This document shows, in pieces, positions 1 through 4,834 of a DNA stretch of 5,203 bases. Source of the DNA: Nanobdellota archaeon. Lineage in GTDB: Archaea > Thermoproteota > Nitrososphaeria > Nitrososphaerales > Nitrosopumilaceae. Below the pieces are notes generated by a model. That model ran no database searches. It was not told the DNA's origin and saw nothing but the letters and a program-made list of their open reading frames with translations. The translations under genes and the position numbers were made by a program. Each line of letters begins with the position of its first letter. The stretch's first letter is position 1. The stretch covers positions 1 to 5,203 of the forward strand of contig JAAUVF010000083.1 of NCBI GenBank assembly GCA_012030815.1. The letters run 5' to 3'.

Positions 1-218
1 TTCGGTAGTTTGACTCAATTAACTTGTTCAACAACATCTGTGATTTCTATTTATTCCTTGATAGAAAATAAATGTCAAAAAAAGAATTCAGCATGATATT
101 CATGCACGAATCAGAGAATTGTGAGTTAAAGATTCACGTTATTTTTAACATACGTTACCCAACGCTCACATTACCCTGAAGATTTTTGAGGAGTTTTTGA
201 GGTAAATTTCAGTAGATT

Positions 219-776
219 TTACACAAAATACGGTTTACCTAGTATGACAAAATTACCATTAAGGAAAACTGATTCTAATTCCTTCACAGTAAACAGATAT
301 TTTTCTCTAATCTCGGATTGTAGGTTTCCACTAAATTGGTAAATCAATGTAGAATCTTGCAGATACCAAACAAGATCGATTGCATCACAATTTGTGTATT
401 TAATTCTGTGAAGTGTAGTTCCATCTCCAGTAAGAGTATCAATAGTAAAATCAAATGGTTCTGGTGATTTTCCTGGATTCAGATATTTAGACATGAATTT
501 GTAAAAATCTGTTCGTTTCTTATTTGGAAGAGATTCAAGTAAGAATCCAAAGTCATACTGCTTATCATGATGAAGAGGAGTTAGTGGACCTCTATCTCGA
601 CTTATTGGAACAAATTTTTGTACAGAATCAGTAGAATAGGCTTGTGTTAATTCTCCATCAAAAACAACAATTTCATAACGATTAGCATAGTCATCTTCAC
701 TCAGAATTTCCCAAACTTTGCCGGGGGTGATTTGTTCGCCAAAAAGTGATTTTTTATCTTTGATTGGTTGTGATTT
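219..776 (-). CDS. Secreted three-repeat protein, fragment 3: repeat 3 and C-terminus (true stop probably at 259)
   Basis: The frame is open from 776, well upstream of the first ATG (494), and begins SQPIKDKKSLFGEQITPG. Repeat 3 follows: 'DDYANRYEIVVFDGEL', 'FLLESLPNKKRTDFYKFM', 'YLNPGKSPEPFDFTIDTLTG', 'IKYTNCDAIDLV', 'LIYQFSGNLQSEIREKYLF'. As written it ends at 219 without the repeat's second cysteine. Adding one T at 287/288 changes the ending to 'EKYLFTCEGIRISFP' with a TAA at 259-261, which restores the 'C(S/E)G' of repeats 1 and 2, so I take 259 as the real end. The reassembled protein would be about 550 residues, exported, with three cysteine pairs. No membrane anchor is seen at its C-terminus. 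Confidence 0.7.
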   Translation of the reverse strand, partial: KSQPIKDKKSLFGEQITPGKVWEILSEDDYANRYEIVVFDGELTQAYSTDSVQKFVPISRDRGPLTPLHHDKQYDFGFLLESLPNKKRTDFYKFMSKYLNPGKSPEPFDFTIDTLTGDGTTLHRIKYTNCDAIDLVWYLQDSTLIYQFSGNLQSEIREKYLFTVKELESVFLNGNFVILGKPYFV

Positions 777-1721
777 CTAATTCCTTTTCATCAGGAATGT
801 TAAATCCTATTCCAGAACAGTTAAAGTTACTTTTATCTCTAATTTCTGGTCCACCGCTACCTTTGAATTGAAATGTTGCAATAATTTCATCAACAAATAT
901 GTCATAAGCTACTAATTGACATCAGAATAATTCCATCTTTGAAGTATTGTGTCATCACCGGTAATCATGTCTATGCTAACGTTAAATGAAAAGGGTTCAG
1001 GACCAGGATTGATATATTTTGAATAAATTTGATAAAGTTCTTTTTTGTCTTTACTTGGTAAAGATTCCAAGATAAATTGAGGAGAGCCATCAAAAGGATT
1101 TCCAGGCTTTGTAAATGTGACATAAGGGGTTTCAATTACATTAATTGTTGGAGAAAACTTTGAAAAACTATTCAAAGAATATACACCTGGAAATTCAGGT
1201 CCAAAGAAATGAACTACATAAGAGATAACCCTATCGTCGTTTGATGGGATTTGATTTCCAACTAAAATTTGAGATTTAGAACCAACTTCAACATCTACTC
1301 CTGAACAATAAACAGTAGTTCTATCTCTGATCTCCTCTTGTAGCTGAGTACCAAATTGATAAAACAGAATTGTCTCTTGAGAATAAGAAGTATATGCAGT
1401 TATCTTGCATTTAGAATAATTGACAGTAAGTAATACCGAGTCATCTCCAGTTAATACATCAACACTTAGATCAAATGGTTCGGGTTGTCTTCCAGGATTT
1501 AGATATTGAGAAATGATATTGTAAAATTCTAATTTATCTTTGCTTGGAAGAGATTCTAAAATAACATAATCTGAGAACCCTTCACTATGAAATGGTTTTA
1601 TTAAATTAAGTTCATCACCTGGTTCTACTCTTGAAAAAGTTGAAAAGATCATCTCATTTTGTATTTCACCACCAGAAAGACGAACTATGTAAGACATAGC
1701 TCTATCTTCATCTAAAGGAAT
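259..1721 (-). repeat. Three tandem protein repeats of about 160 residues
   Basis: Approximate limits are repeat 1 at 1251-1721, repeat 2 at 732-1250 and repeat 3 at 259-731. Shared marks, in order, are '(I/L)LESLP(S/N)K', 'F/LY..(I/M)S.Y(L/I)NPG', 'PEPF', 'TGD', a Y-x-x-C cysteine, a '(F/Y)QF' strand, 'EIR(D/E)', and a second cysteine in 'C(S/E)G'. The repeats are diverged in DNA, so the duplication is old. The DNA also fits the repeats only if three one-base breaks are repaired, which is itself evidence for the repairs. Confidence 0.75.
777..918 (-). CDS. Secreted three-repeat protein, fragment 2: second half of repeat 2
   Basis: In a different frame from its neighbours, this stretch reads CQLVAYDIFVDEIIATFQ, then FKGSGGPEIRDKSNFNCSG and 'IGFNIPDEKELE' (the first cysteine needs the missing T at 920/921). 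It lines up with repeat 1, where 'C..TAY....ETILFYQF......EEIRD....YCSGVDVEV' occupies the same place. The frame is open on to a TAA at 754-756, but sense switches near 774-776, where reading AAA as AA gives 'KELESQPIKDKKSLFGEQ'. It has no start codon of its own and is only meaningful as part of the gene. Confidence 0.65.
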
Positions 1722-1916
1722 TGAAATATTTGATGTGGATGGTTGGAAAAATTCTGGCAGTAATTGTATCGTGATAACTTTATTTTCAATAAGGTATTGT
1801 ATTGCATTCAAGTATTCTTGTTCGCTAATTTTTCCTTCTGACCACCATAATGCATTGTTTTTAATCCAATCAGGAACCATTTGTCCATTAGCTTCGCCAG
1901 TTATAAAAAAAATCAT
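912..1916 (-). CDS. Secreted three-repeat protein, fragment 1: leader, WW module, repeat 1 and first half of repeat 2 (whole gene 259 to about 1942)
   Basis: I do not know this protein's function. From the ATG at 1916 it opens with a short hydrophobic leader (MIFFITG), then the module VPDWIKNNALWW (residues 14-25) with SEGKISEQEYLNAIQYLI, common near the ends of secreted thaumarchaeal proteins. Repeat 1 (about 66-222) and repeat 2 (from 223) share '(D/E)DR..SY(I/V)V', 'ILESLPSKDK', '(L/I)NPG..PEPF', 'TGDD' and a cysteine pair (C170, C204 in repeat 1). The frame ends at TAG 912 after 'WNYSDVN'; one added T at 920/921 gives 'WNYSDCQLVAYD', restoring the repeat's first cysteine. The signal peptide looks short; an extra G near 1917-1918 would extend it to GTG 1942 (VYNSHFLL-GMIFFITG). 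It lies just downstream of the sulfatase on the same strand. Confidence 0.8.
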   Translation of the reverse strand: MIFFITGEANGQMVPDWIKNNALWWSEGKISEQEYLNAIQYLIENKVITIQLLPEFFQPSTSNISIPLDEDRAMSYIVRLSGGEIQNEMIFSTFSRVEPGDELNLIKPFHSEGFSDYVILESLPSKDKLEFYNIISQYLNPGRQPEPFDLSVDVLTGDDSVLLTVNYSKCKITAYTSYSQETILFYQFGTQLQEEIRDRTTVYCSGVDVEVGSKSQILVGNQIPSNDDRVISYVVHFFGPEFPGVYSLNSFSKFSPTINVIETPYVTFTKPGNPFDGSPQFILESLPSKDKKELYQIYSKYINPGPEPFSFNVSIDMITGDDTILQRWNYSDVN

Positions 1917-1969
1917 TCCAGTAAAAAATGACTATTGTACACAGTTTGGTTTTAGTAGACATTATCAAA

Positions 1970-2239
1970 CTAACGCATTATTTCTAATCCTTCAGGAGGA
2001 ATAACCCCAACACGTTCTGCATATACATTGTAATCATTTACCAACTCTTCTAGTAGTTCTGGATATTCTGATGACAAATCATTTAATTCTCTTATGTCTT
2101 CTGAAAGATTGAATAATTTCCATTCTCCATCTCCCATTGGAGGTACAAGTCGGAGTGCCTTCCAATCTCCTTTGTATAAGGCACTGTTTCCAAATAGTTC
2201 CATTCCAAATGGCTCATCAGATGCATACAACTGTTCAGT
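1970..2239 (-). CDS. Secreted sulfatase, fragment 4: true C-terminus, in the -1 frame
   Basis: From 2239 this frame reads TEQLYASDEPFGMELFGN, then SALYKGDWKALRLVPPMG, 'EWKLFNLSEDIRELNDLS', and ends near VGVIPPEGLEIMR. 'ELFGN.A..KGDWK', '.W.L(F/Y)(N/D)L..D..E..DL' and the closing 'GV(I/V)P' are the standard C-terminal subdomain of AtsA-type sulfatases, which helps close the active site. It cannot be a gene of its own: its only start candidate is a TTG at 2230 inside the motif region. The join to the body needs one more A in the A4 run at 2239-2242, or a -1 ribosomal slip there. The stop at 1970 lies 27 nt before the most upstream plausible start of the next gene. Confidence 0.85.
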   Translation of the reverse strand, partial: TEQLYASDEPFGMELFGNSALYKGDWKALRLVPPMGDGEWKLFNLSEDIRELNDLSSEYPELLEELVNDYNVYAERVGVIPPEGLEIMR

Positions 2240-3645
2240 TTTCCCTCAAATAATGGTTTTAGAGATTTTCCTGACATTGAATGGATTTCTCGCCCATCAT
2301 ACATATTTCCAGGATGTTCTACCTGTGCATAATCAAGAATTGTAGGAGTAATGTCTTGAACAGCAGAAAATGAATTTGTTTTAAAATTGATTGACTCTCC
2401 GGGTACTTTTACAACCATCGGAACTCTGGTCCCACCTTCAGTAACAAAAGTTTTTTCTCGATAAAGAGGGGAGCTTCCTACTTGGGCCCAACCAGCTCCA
2501 AGACTAATGTTTGAGGTTTCAGAACCAATGTTTTCCAGAGTGTTATCAAACTGATCTAAAAATTCTTGGTATTCTTCTGCTGCAAAACCAACAATTGGAG
2601 CATGTTTTGTAACTTCAGCTGATTCAGGACCGTTATCAGAGAAAATAAAAATTAATGTATTCTCATATTCTCCAATTTCTTTTAGATGGTCAATAACTCT
2701 CCCGATATTATCATCAGTAATATCTGTCATTGCAGCAAAGATTTGCATCTTTTTTGCTTCATATGCTTGTTCTTCTGGAGAAAGTTCTTCCCAAGCAGGT
2801 ACATCTTCTCGACGGTCAGGTAATTCTAAGTCTTTGGAAATAAATCCTAATTCTTTTTGTTTTTCAAATCGTTCCTTTCTTATTTCATCCCAACCTTTGT
2901 CATAAACCCCATCATATTTTTCGATGTATTCTTCAGGTGCATGTAATGGAAAGTGTGACGTCCAGAAAGGAAGATACATGAACATTGGTTTTCCGTCATC
3001 GTGGTTTTTGTCAATAAACTCTAAAAGATAGTCTGTGTAGGATGTTGCTGAGTAAAAATCATCAGGTAGAGTTACTCTTTCCCCGTTTCTAGTATAAAAT
3101 GCTGCATGTCCTGGACCTATGCCAACCTCACTAAAGTGATTCCCAGGAATTCCCCCACTGAAGGTTTCTTCAAAACCTCTGGAGTAAGGATCATAATGTA
3201 TCCACAGTTCATCCCAATCTTCTTCAACGTTCGGCGTAACACCGCCATATGCAAGATGCCATTTACCTGACATGTATGTATGATATCCAGAATCTTGCAG
3301 AAGAGAAGATACTGTTACAACATCATAATTAAGATAAGTCTCATAGCCTGGTTTTCCTCTTTGATTATCTGCCATTGCCTCATTCATTGTTCCAAATCCA
3401 TTTAGATGGTTATCAACTCCAGTAAGCATAATGGCTCTTGTTGGAGAGCAAGTAGGAGTAACGTGAAAGTTTGTCATTAAGATCTCATCTTGTGCCATTG
3501 AATTCATCACAGGAGTGGAAATTTCACTGGAAGTAAAACCAAGATCAGCAAACCCAACGTCATCTAAAACAACAAGCAAAATGTTTGGCCGTGTATCAAC
3601 ATAACTTATTGCTTTGTAATTTATTTTGTCATAAATTTTGTTCAA
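2092..3645 (-). CDS. Secreted type I (formylglycine) arylsulfatase, fragment 3: catalytic body
   Basis: Sulfatases of this family hydrolyse sulfate esters on aromatic or sugar substrates using a formylglycine made from cysteine. Numbering from the TTG at 3645, all expected residues are present: metal ligands D28-D29 in 'VVLDDVG', the formylglycine motif C66-S-P-T-R70, K128 and H130 in 'SGKWHL', H231 in 'TSHFPLHAP', D337-N338 in 'FSDNG', and K398 in 'REKTFVTEGGTRVP'. These match by memory the layout of the Pseudomonas aeruginosa AtsA type (536 aa). The TTG is probably internal: the frame is open back to 3717 and joins a signal-peptide domain (3711-4047). After codon 469 (AAA 2239-2241) the last 47 residues to the stop at 2092 are out-of-frame; the true end lies in the -1 frame (1970-2239). 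Repaired, the protein is about 690 residues. Substrate is unknown. Confidence 0.9.
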   Translation of the reverse strand: MNKIYDKINYKAISYVDTRPNILLVVLDDVGFADLGFTSSEISTPVMNSMAQDEILMTNFHVTPTCSPTRAIMLTGVDNHLNGFGTMNEAMADNQRGKPGYETYLNYDVVTVSSLLQDSGYHTYMSGKWHLAYGGVTPNVEEDWDELWIHYDPYSRGFEETFSGGIPGNHFSEVGIGPGHAAFYTRNGERVTLPDDFYSATSYTDYLLEFIDKNHDDGKPMFMYLPFWTSHFPLHAPEEYIEKYDGVYDKGWDEIRKERFEKQKELGFISKDLELPDRREDVPAWEELSPEEQAYEAKKMQIFAAMTDITDDNIGRVIDHLKEIGEYENTLIFIFSDNGPESAEVTKHAPIVGFAAEEYQEFLDQFDNTLENIGSETSNISLGAGWAQVGSSPLYREKTFVTEGGTRVPMVVKVPGESINFKTNSFSAVQDITPTILDYAQVEHPGNMYDGREIHSMSGKSLKPLFEGKLNSCMHLMSHLEWNYLETVPYTKEIGRHSDLYLQWEMENGNYSIFQKT

Positions 3646-3710
3646 GTTTATTATTACATCTATATTTTCAAGAAATCCATCCGTTCCAATAATTACTTGT
3701 TTTTTTGTTT

Positions 3711-3854
3711 TCAGTGTCTATTTTTGATTGTAAATTTATCACCAACTGAAACTGCTGCACTATTAGTAGACTCTACTACTAGTGAATTTTTACAGATTTG
3801 GTATTCTGGTTCACAGAATTCTGTGGGAGATAGTGTAGCATGTATTTTGGTTCT
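3711..3854 (-). CDS. Secreted sulfatase, fragment 2: rest of the unrecognised N-terminal domain
   Basis: Coding sense resumes one base after the TAG of fragment 1. It reads RTKIHATLSPTEFCEP, then EYQICKNSLVVESTNSAA and VSVGDKFTIK, a pattern that looks like beta strands and includes two cysteines seven residues apart (CEPEYQIC). The frame itself ends at TGA 3711-3713 after 'IKNRH'. Reading the A5 run at 3721-3725 as A4 gives 'IKIDTENKK', and reading the A7 run at 3700-3706 as A6 then gives 'QVIIGTDGFLENIDVIINL', which leads without a stop into the sulfatase body. A single missing base in the same stretch would also reach the right frame. There is no start codon context here, so I regard it as part of the sulfatase gene, not a separate gene. 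Confidence 0.5.
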   Translation of the reverse strand, partial: RTKIHATLSPTEFCEPEYQICKNSLVVESTNSAAVSVGDKFTIKNRH

Positions 3855-4047
3855 ACCAAGTTCCCATTGAATGATAAAAAACTCCTTCGGTGTCTTTTAT
3901 GTTAGTCCACATCACAGCTTTTTCAAAGTGTTCACCAGTAACAAGTCCTTTAGCATAAAAACTTGTTTGGGGTTGAGCAAAAACTGGATTCATAGTAATT
4001 AATGAAAATAACAAAGTCAAAATCAAGAAGATGGATTTAATTTTCAC
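3853..4047 (-). CDS. Secreted sulfatase, fragment 1: signal peptide and start of the N-terminal domain (whole gene 1970-4047)
   Basis: This is the first part of a gene broken by frame shifts that continues as the sulfatase. From the GTG at 4047 it reads as a clear Sec signal peptide: basic start (KIK), hydrophobic core SIFLILTLLFSLI, and a likely cut after VFA, before QPQ (about residue 24). Then comes the start of a domain I do not recognise, including 'FYAKGLVTGEHFEKAVMW' and 'GVFYHSMGTW'. A TAG at 3853-3855 ends the frame, but skipping one T at 3855 leads to 'RTKIHATLSPTEFCEP', which continues sensibly. The GTG is preferred over an upstream TTG at 4098 because of the TATA box and because 17 extra residues would precede an otherwise ordinary signal peptide. 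As it stands this is a 64-residue secreted stub. Confidence 0.6.
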   Translation of the reverse strand: MKIKSIFLILTLLFSLITMNPVFAQPQTSFYAKGLVTGEHFEKAVMWTNIKDTEGVFYHSMGTW

Positions 4048-4068
4048 AAAAGAACGAATCGTATTCAG

Positions 4069-4078
4069 ATATATTAAC
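4069..4078 (-). promoter_or_regulatory. TATA box of the sulfatase gene, consistent with a leaderless start
   Basis: The minus strand reads TTAATATATC, centred near 4073. That is about 26 nt before the GTG at 4047, the spacing expected if transcription starts at the start codon itself. The GTG opens a frame with an immediate signal peptide, and no ribosome binding site precedes it, so promoter and start support each other. The longer reading from a TTG at 4098 would run through the TATA box and is unlikely. Confidence 0.55.
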
Positions 4079-4174
4079 AAATTGACAAATAAGAACAATT
4101 TCTCAAAGATTACGAGTCCAAAAGGCTTGAACCATTTAGCGGTAGAGAAAAATTAGTTCCTTGAGTGAGATTTA

Positions 4175-4207
4175 GAAAAATAGTTTGATACTCTAAAAGT
4201 ATGAAAG
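4175..4207 (-). terminator. Probable T-rich terminator after tRNA-Ser
   Basis: Directly after the tRNA 3' end the minus strand carries a five-pair hairpin (ATACT-TTTAG-AGTAT, 4188-4202) with a T4 run spanning stem and loop, then a T5 run at 4176-4180. Archaeal RNA polymerase stops at such T tracts. The hairpin may be incidental. Confidence 0.4.
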
Positions 4208-4305
4208 CGCCGGGAGGGAGATTTGAACTCCCGTTCCCTTGCGAGAACGCGCTTTATGGTTAATTATTTCCAGGCGCGCGCCCTACCAGGCTAGGCGACC
4301 CCGGC
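4208..4305 (-). tRNA. tRNA-Ser (anticodon GGA) with a 14-nt intron
   Basis: The minus strand folds into a complete class II tRNA. The acceptor GCCGGGG pairs with TCCCGGC over seven pairs, including one G-U, and the discriminator is G, as serine tRNAs require. The D arm is GCCT/GGGC with the GG of the loop. The anticodon stem CGCGC/GCGCG closes a loop with anticodon GGA (plus-strand 4269-4271), which reads UCC and UCU. A long variable arm (4233-4247) is again typical of serine. The T arm is GGGAG-TTCAAAT-CTCCC. CCA is not encoded. The distance between the anticodon-stem strands exceeds a seven-base loop by 14 nt, which gives the intron. Mature length without CCA is 84 nt. The gene appears undamaged, unlike its protein-coding neighbours. 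Confidence 0.95.
4254..4267 (-). other. tRNA-Ser intron at canonical position 37/38
   Basis: Fourteen bases (minus strand ATAATTAACCATAA) separate the anticodon from the 3' half of its stem. The intron's CCA can pair with U33-G34-G35, giving a short three-pair central helix with flanking A-rich bulges: a relaxed bulge-helix-bulge target for the archaeal splicing endonuclease. Because A residues flank both junctions, the cut may be shifted by one base without changing the mature tRNA. Intron length and effect are read from the sequence; the exact splice point is inferred. Confidence 0.85.
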
Positions 4306-4340
4306 ACATGTCTTACGACAGATTAGTTTGGGAAAATTTG

Positions 4341-4348
4341 ATTATATA
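4341..4348 (-). promoter_or_regulatory. Putative TATA box of the tRNA-Ser gene
   Basis: On the minus strand this reads TATATAAT, centred about 39 nt upstream of the mature tRNA 5' end. With the usual archaeal spacing of about 26 nt, transcription would start near 4318 and leave a leader of about 13 nt for RNase P to remove. It sits just after the stop codon of the preceding gene. Assigned by position and sequence only. Confidence 0.45.
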
Positions 4349-4363
4349 TTGTGTTACTTGAAA

Positions 4364-4717
4364 TTACAAAAAATTACTTCCAAATGTTAACTGTAATTGA
4401 TTTTCTACTTTAACTCCAAAAGAATCAATTCCATCTACACTGATTTTGTAAAGGCCTTCTATTACTGGAAAACCATCATTTTTTATTTGATCCCAAACAA
4501 ATTCAGTTTTTTCTCCTGGGTTTAGTGTTGAAATGACTGGAGATGCAGAAGGAGAATACTTTACAATACCAAACAATCCACTAATTTTCAATCCATGAGA
4601 TGTGTCAGAAAATATCATTGGGTTTGTTCCAGAATTAATTAAAGTAATTTTAATTTCTTCACCGCGCTTAAAATCAGATTTTTCAGTAACTAGTGAAAGT
4701 GCAAGAGCCATGCACAT
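4364..4717 (-). CDS. BsuPI-like (Ig-fold) domain protein, main fragment of a membrane-anchored protein
   Basis: The 117-residue reading starts MCMALALSLVTEKSDFKRGE. It resembles the BsuPI/intracellular proteinase inhibitor-like beta-sandwich family: an early strand ending in 'KRGEEIKITLINSGTNP', a central 'HGLKISGLFG', then the hallmark 'LNPGEKTEFVWDQ' and 'GLYKISVDG' (in the family, 'L.PGE...W...D..G..V..G.Y.I'). The ATG at 4717 is probably not the true start, because the frame upstream (4715-4820) encodes a transmembrane anchor and one extra base near 4714 would separate them. Despite the family name there is no evidence here of protease inhibition; in archaea such domains usually sit on secreted or anchored proteins of unknown role. 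It lies between cbf5 and the tRNA-Ser gene and is likely read from the cbf5 transcript. The fold call is by motif only, so moderate. Confidence 0.6.
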   Translation of the reverse strand: MCMALALSLVTEKSDFKRGEEIKITLINSGTNPMIFSDTSHGLKISGLFGIVKYSPSASPVISTLNPGEKTEFVWDQIKNDGFPVIEGLYKISVDGIDSFGVKVENQLQLTFGSNFL

Positions 4718-4820
4718 ACACTAGCTGATTAGTATTTTTGATCTCAAGCAAATAAAATCCAAATGAAAAACCGGCTAAAATACCAACGCTAATAAAAATT
4801 ACAAGACTTTTTGCTAACAA
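4715..4820 (-). CDS. N-terminal membrane-anchor fragment of the BsuPI-like protein (frame-broken gene 4364-4820)
   Basis: A TTG codon at 4820, directly after an in-frame TAA and 14 nt downstream of the cbf5 stop, opens a frame reading LLAKSLVIFISVGILAGF, then SFGFYLLEIKNTNQLVY. This is one hydrophobic segment of about 20 residues followed by a polar stretch: a signal anchor or uncleaved signal peptide. The frame then turns to nonsense, while the next frame starts a well-formed extracellular domain (4364-4717). Dropping one T at 4714 joins them as '...NQLVYGMALALSLVTEK'. That join is inferred from protein sense. Together the parts make a protein of about 150 residues anchored in the membrane with its domain outside. 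No clear ribosome binding site precedes the TTG, so the exact start is uncertain. Confidence 0.6.
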
Positions 4821-4834
4821 TTATTGTAGAGATT

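Noticed and set aside
91..105. Perfect inverted repeat GCATGA-TAT-TCATGC
   Set aside because: Six pairs in AT-rich DNA away from any promoter or stop. It is too weak alone to call an operator or terminator.
72..179. A plus-strand ATG frame of 35 codons beginning MSKKEFSMIF, with an AT-rich stretch before it
   Set aside because: Very short, no family resemblance, no ribosome binding site, and its AT-rich upstream is no richer than the surroundings. I see no gene in 1-258.
183..202. Direct repeat of TTTTTGAGG, two copies 2 nt apart
   Set aside because: Low-complexity and only two copies; no sign of function.
2092..2238. Last 47 residues of the uncorrected sulfatase frame, beginning NSCMHLMSHLEW after the A4 run
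   Set aside because: Out-of-frame reading of the true C-terminal region; the -1 frame carries the conserved sulfatase ending.
1735..2345. Plus-strand open frames at 1735-2004 and 2094-2345
   Set aside because: They lie opposite well-supported minus-strand coding sequence and show no family features.
4048..4098. Upstream TTG start for the signal-peptide frame, adding 17 residues
   Set aside because: It would place coding sequence across the likely TATA box and lengthen an already complete signal peptide.
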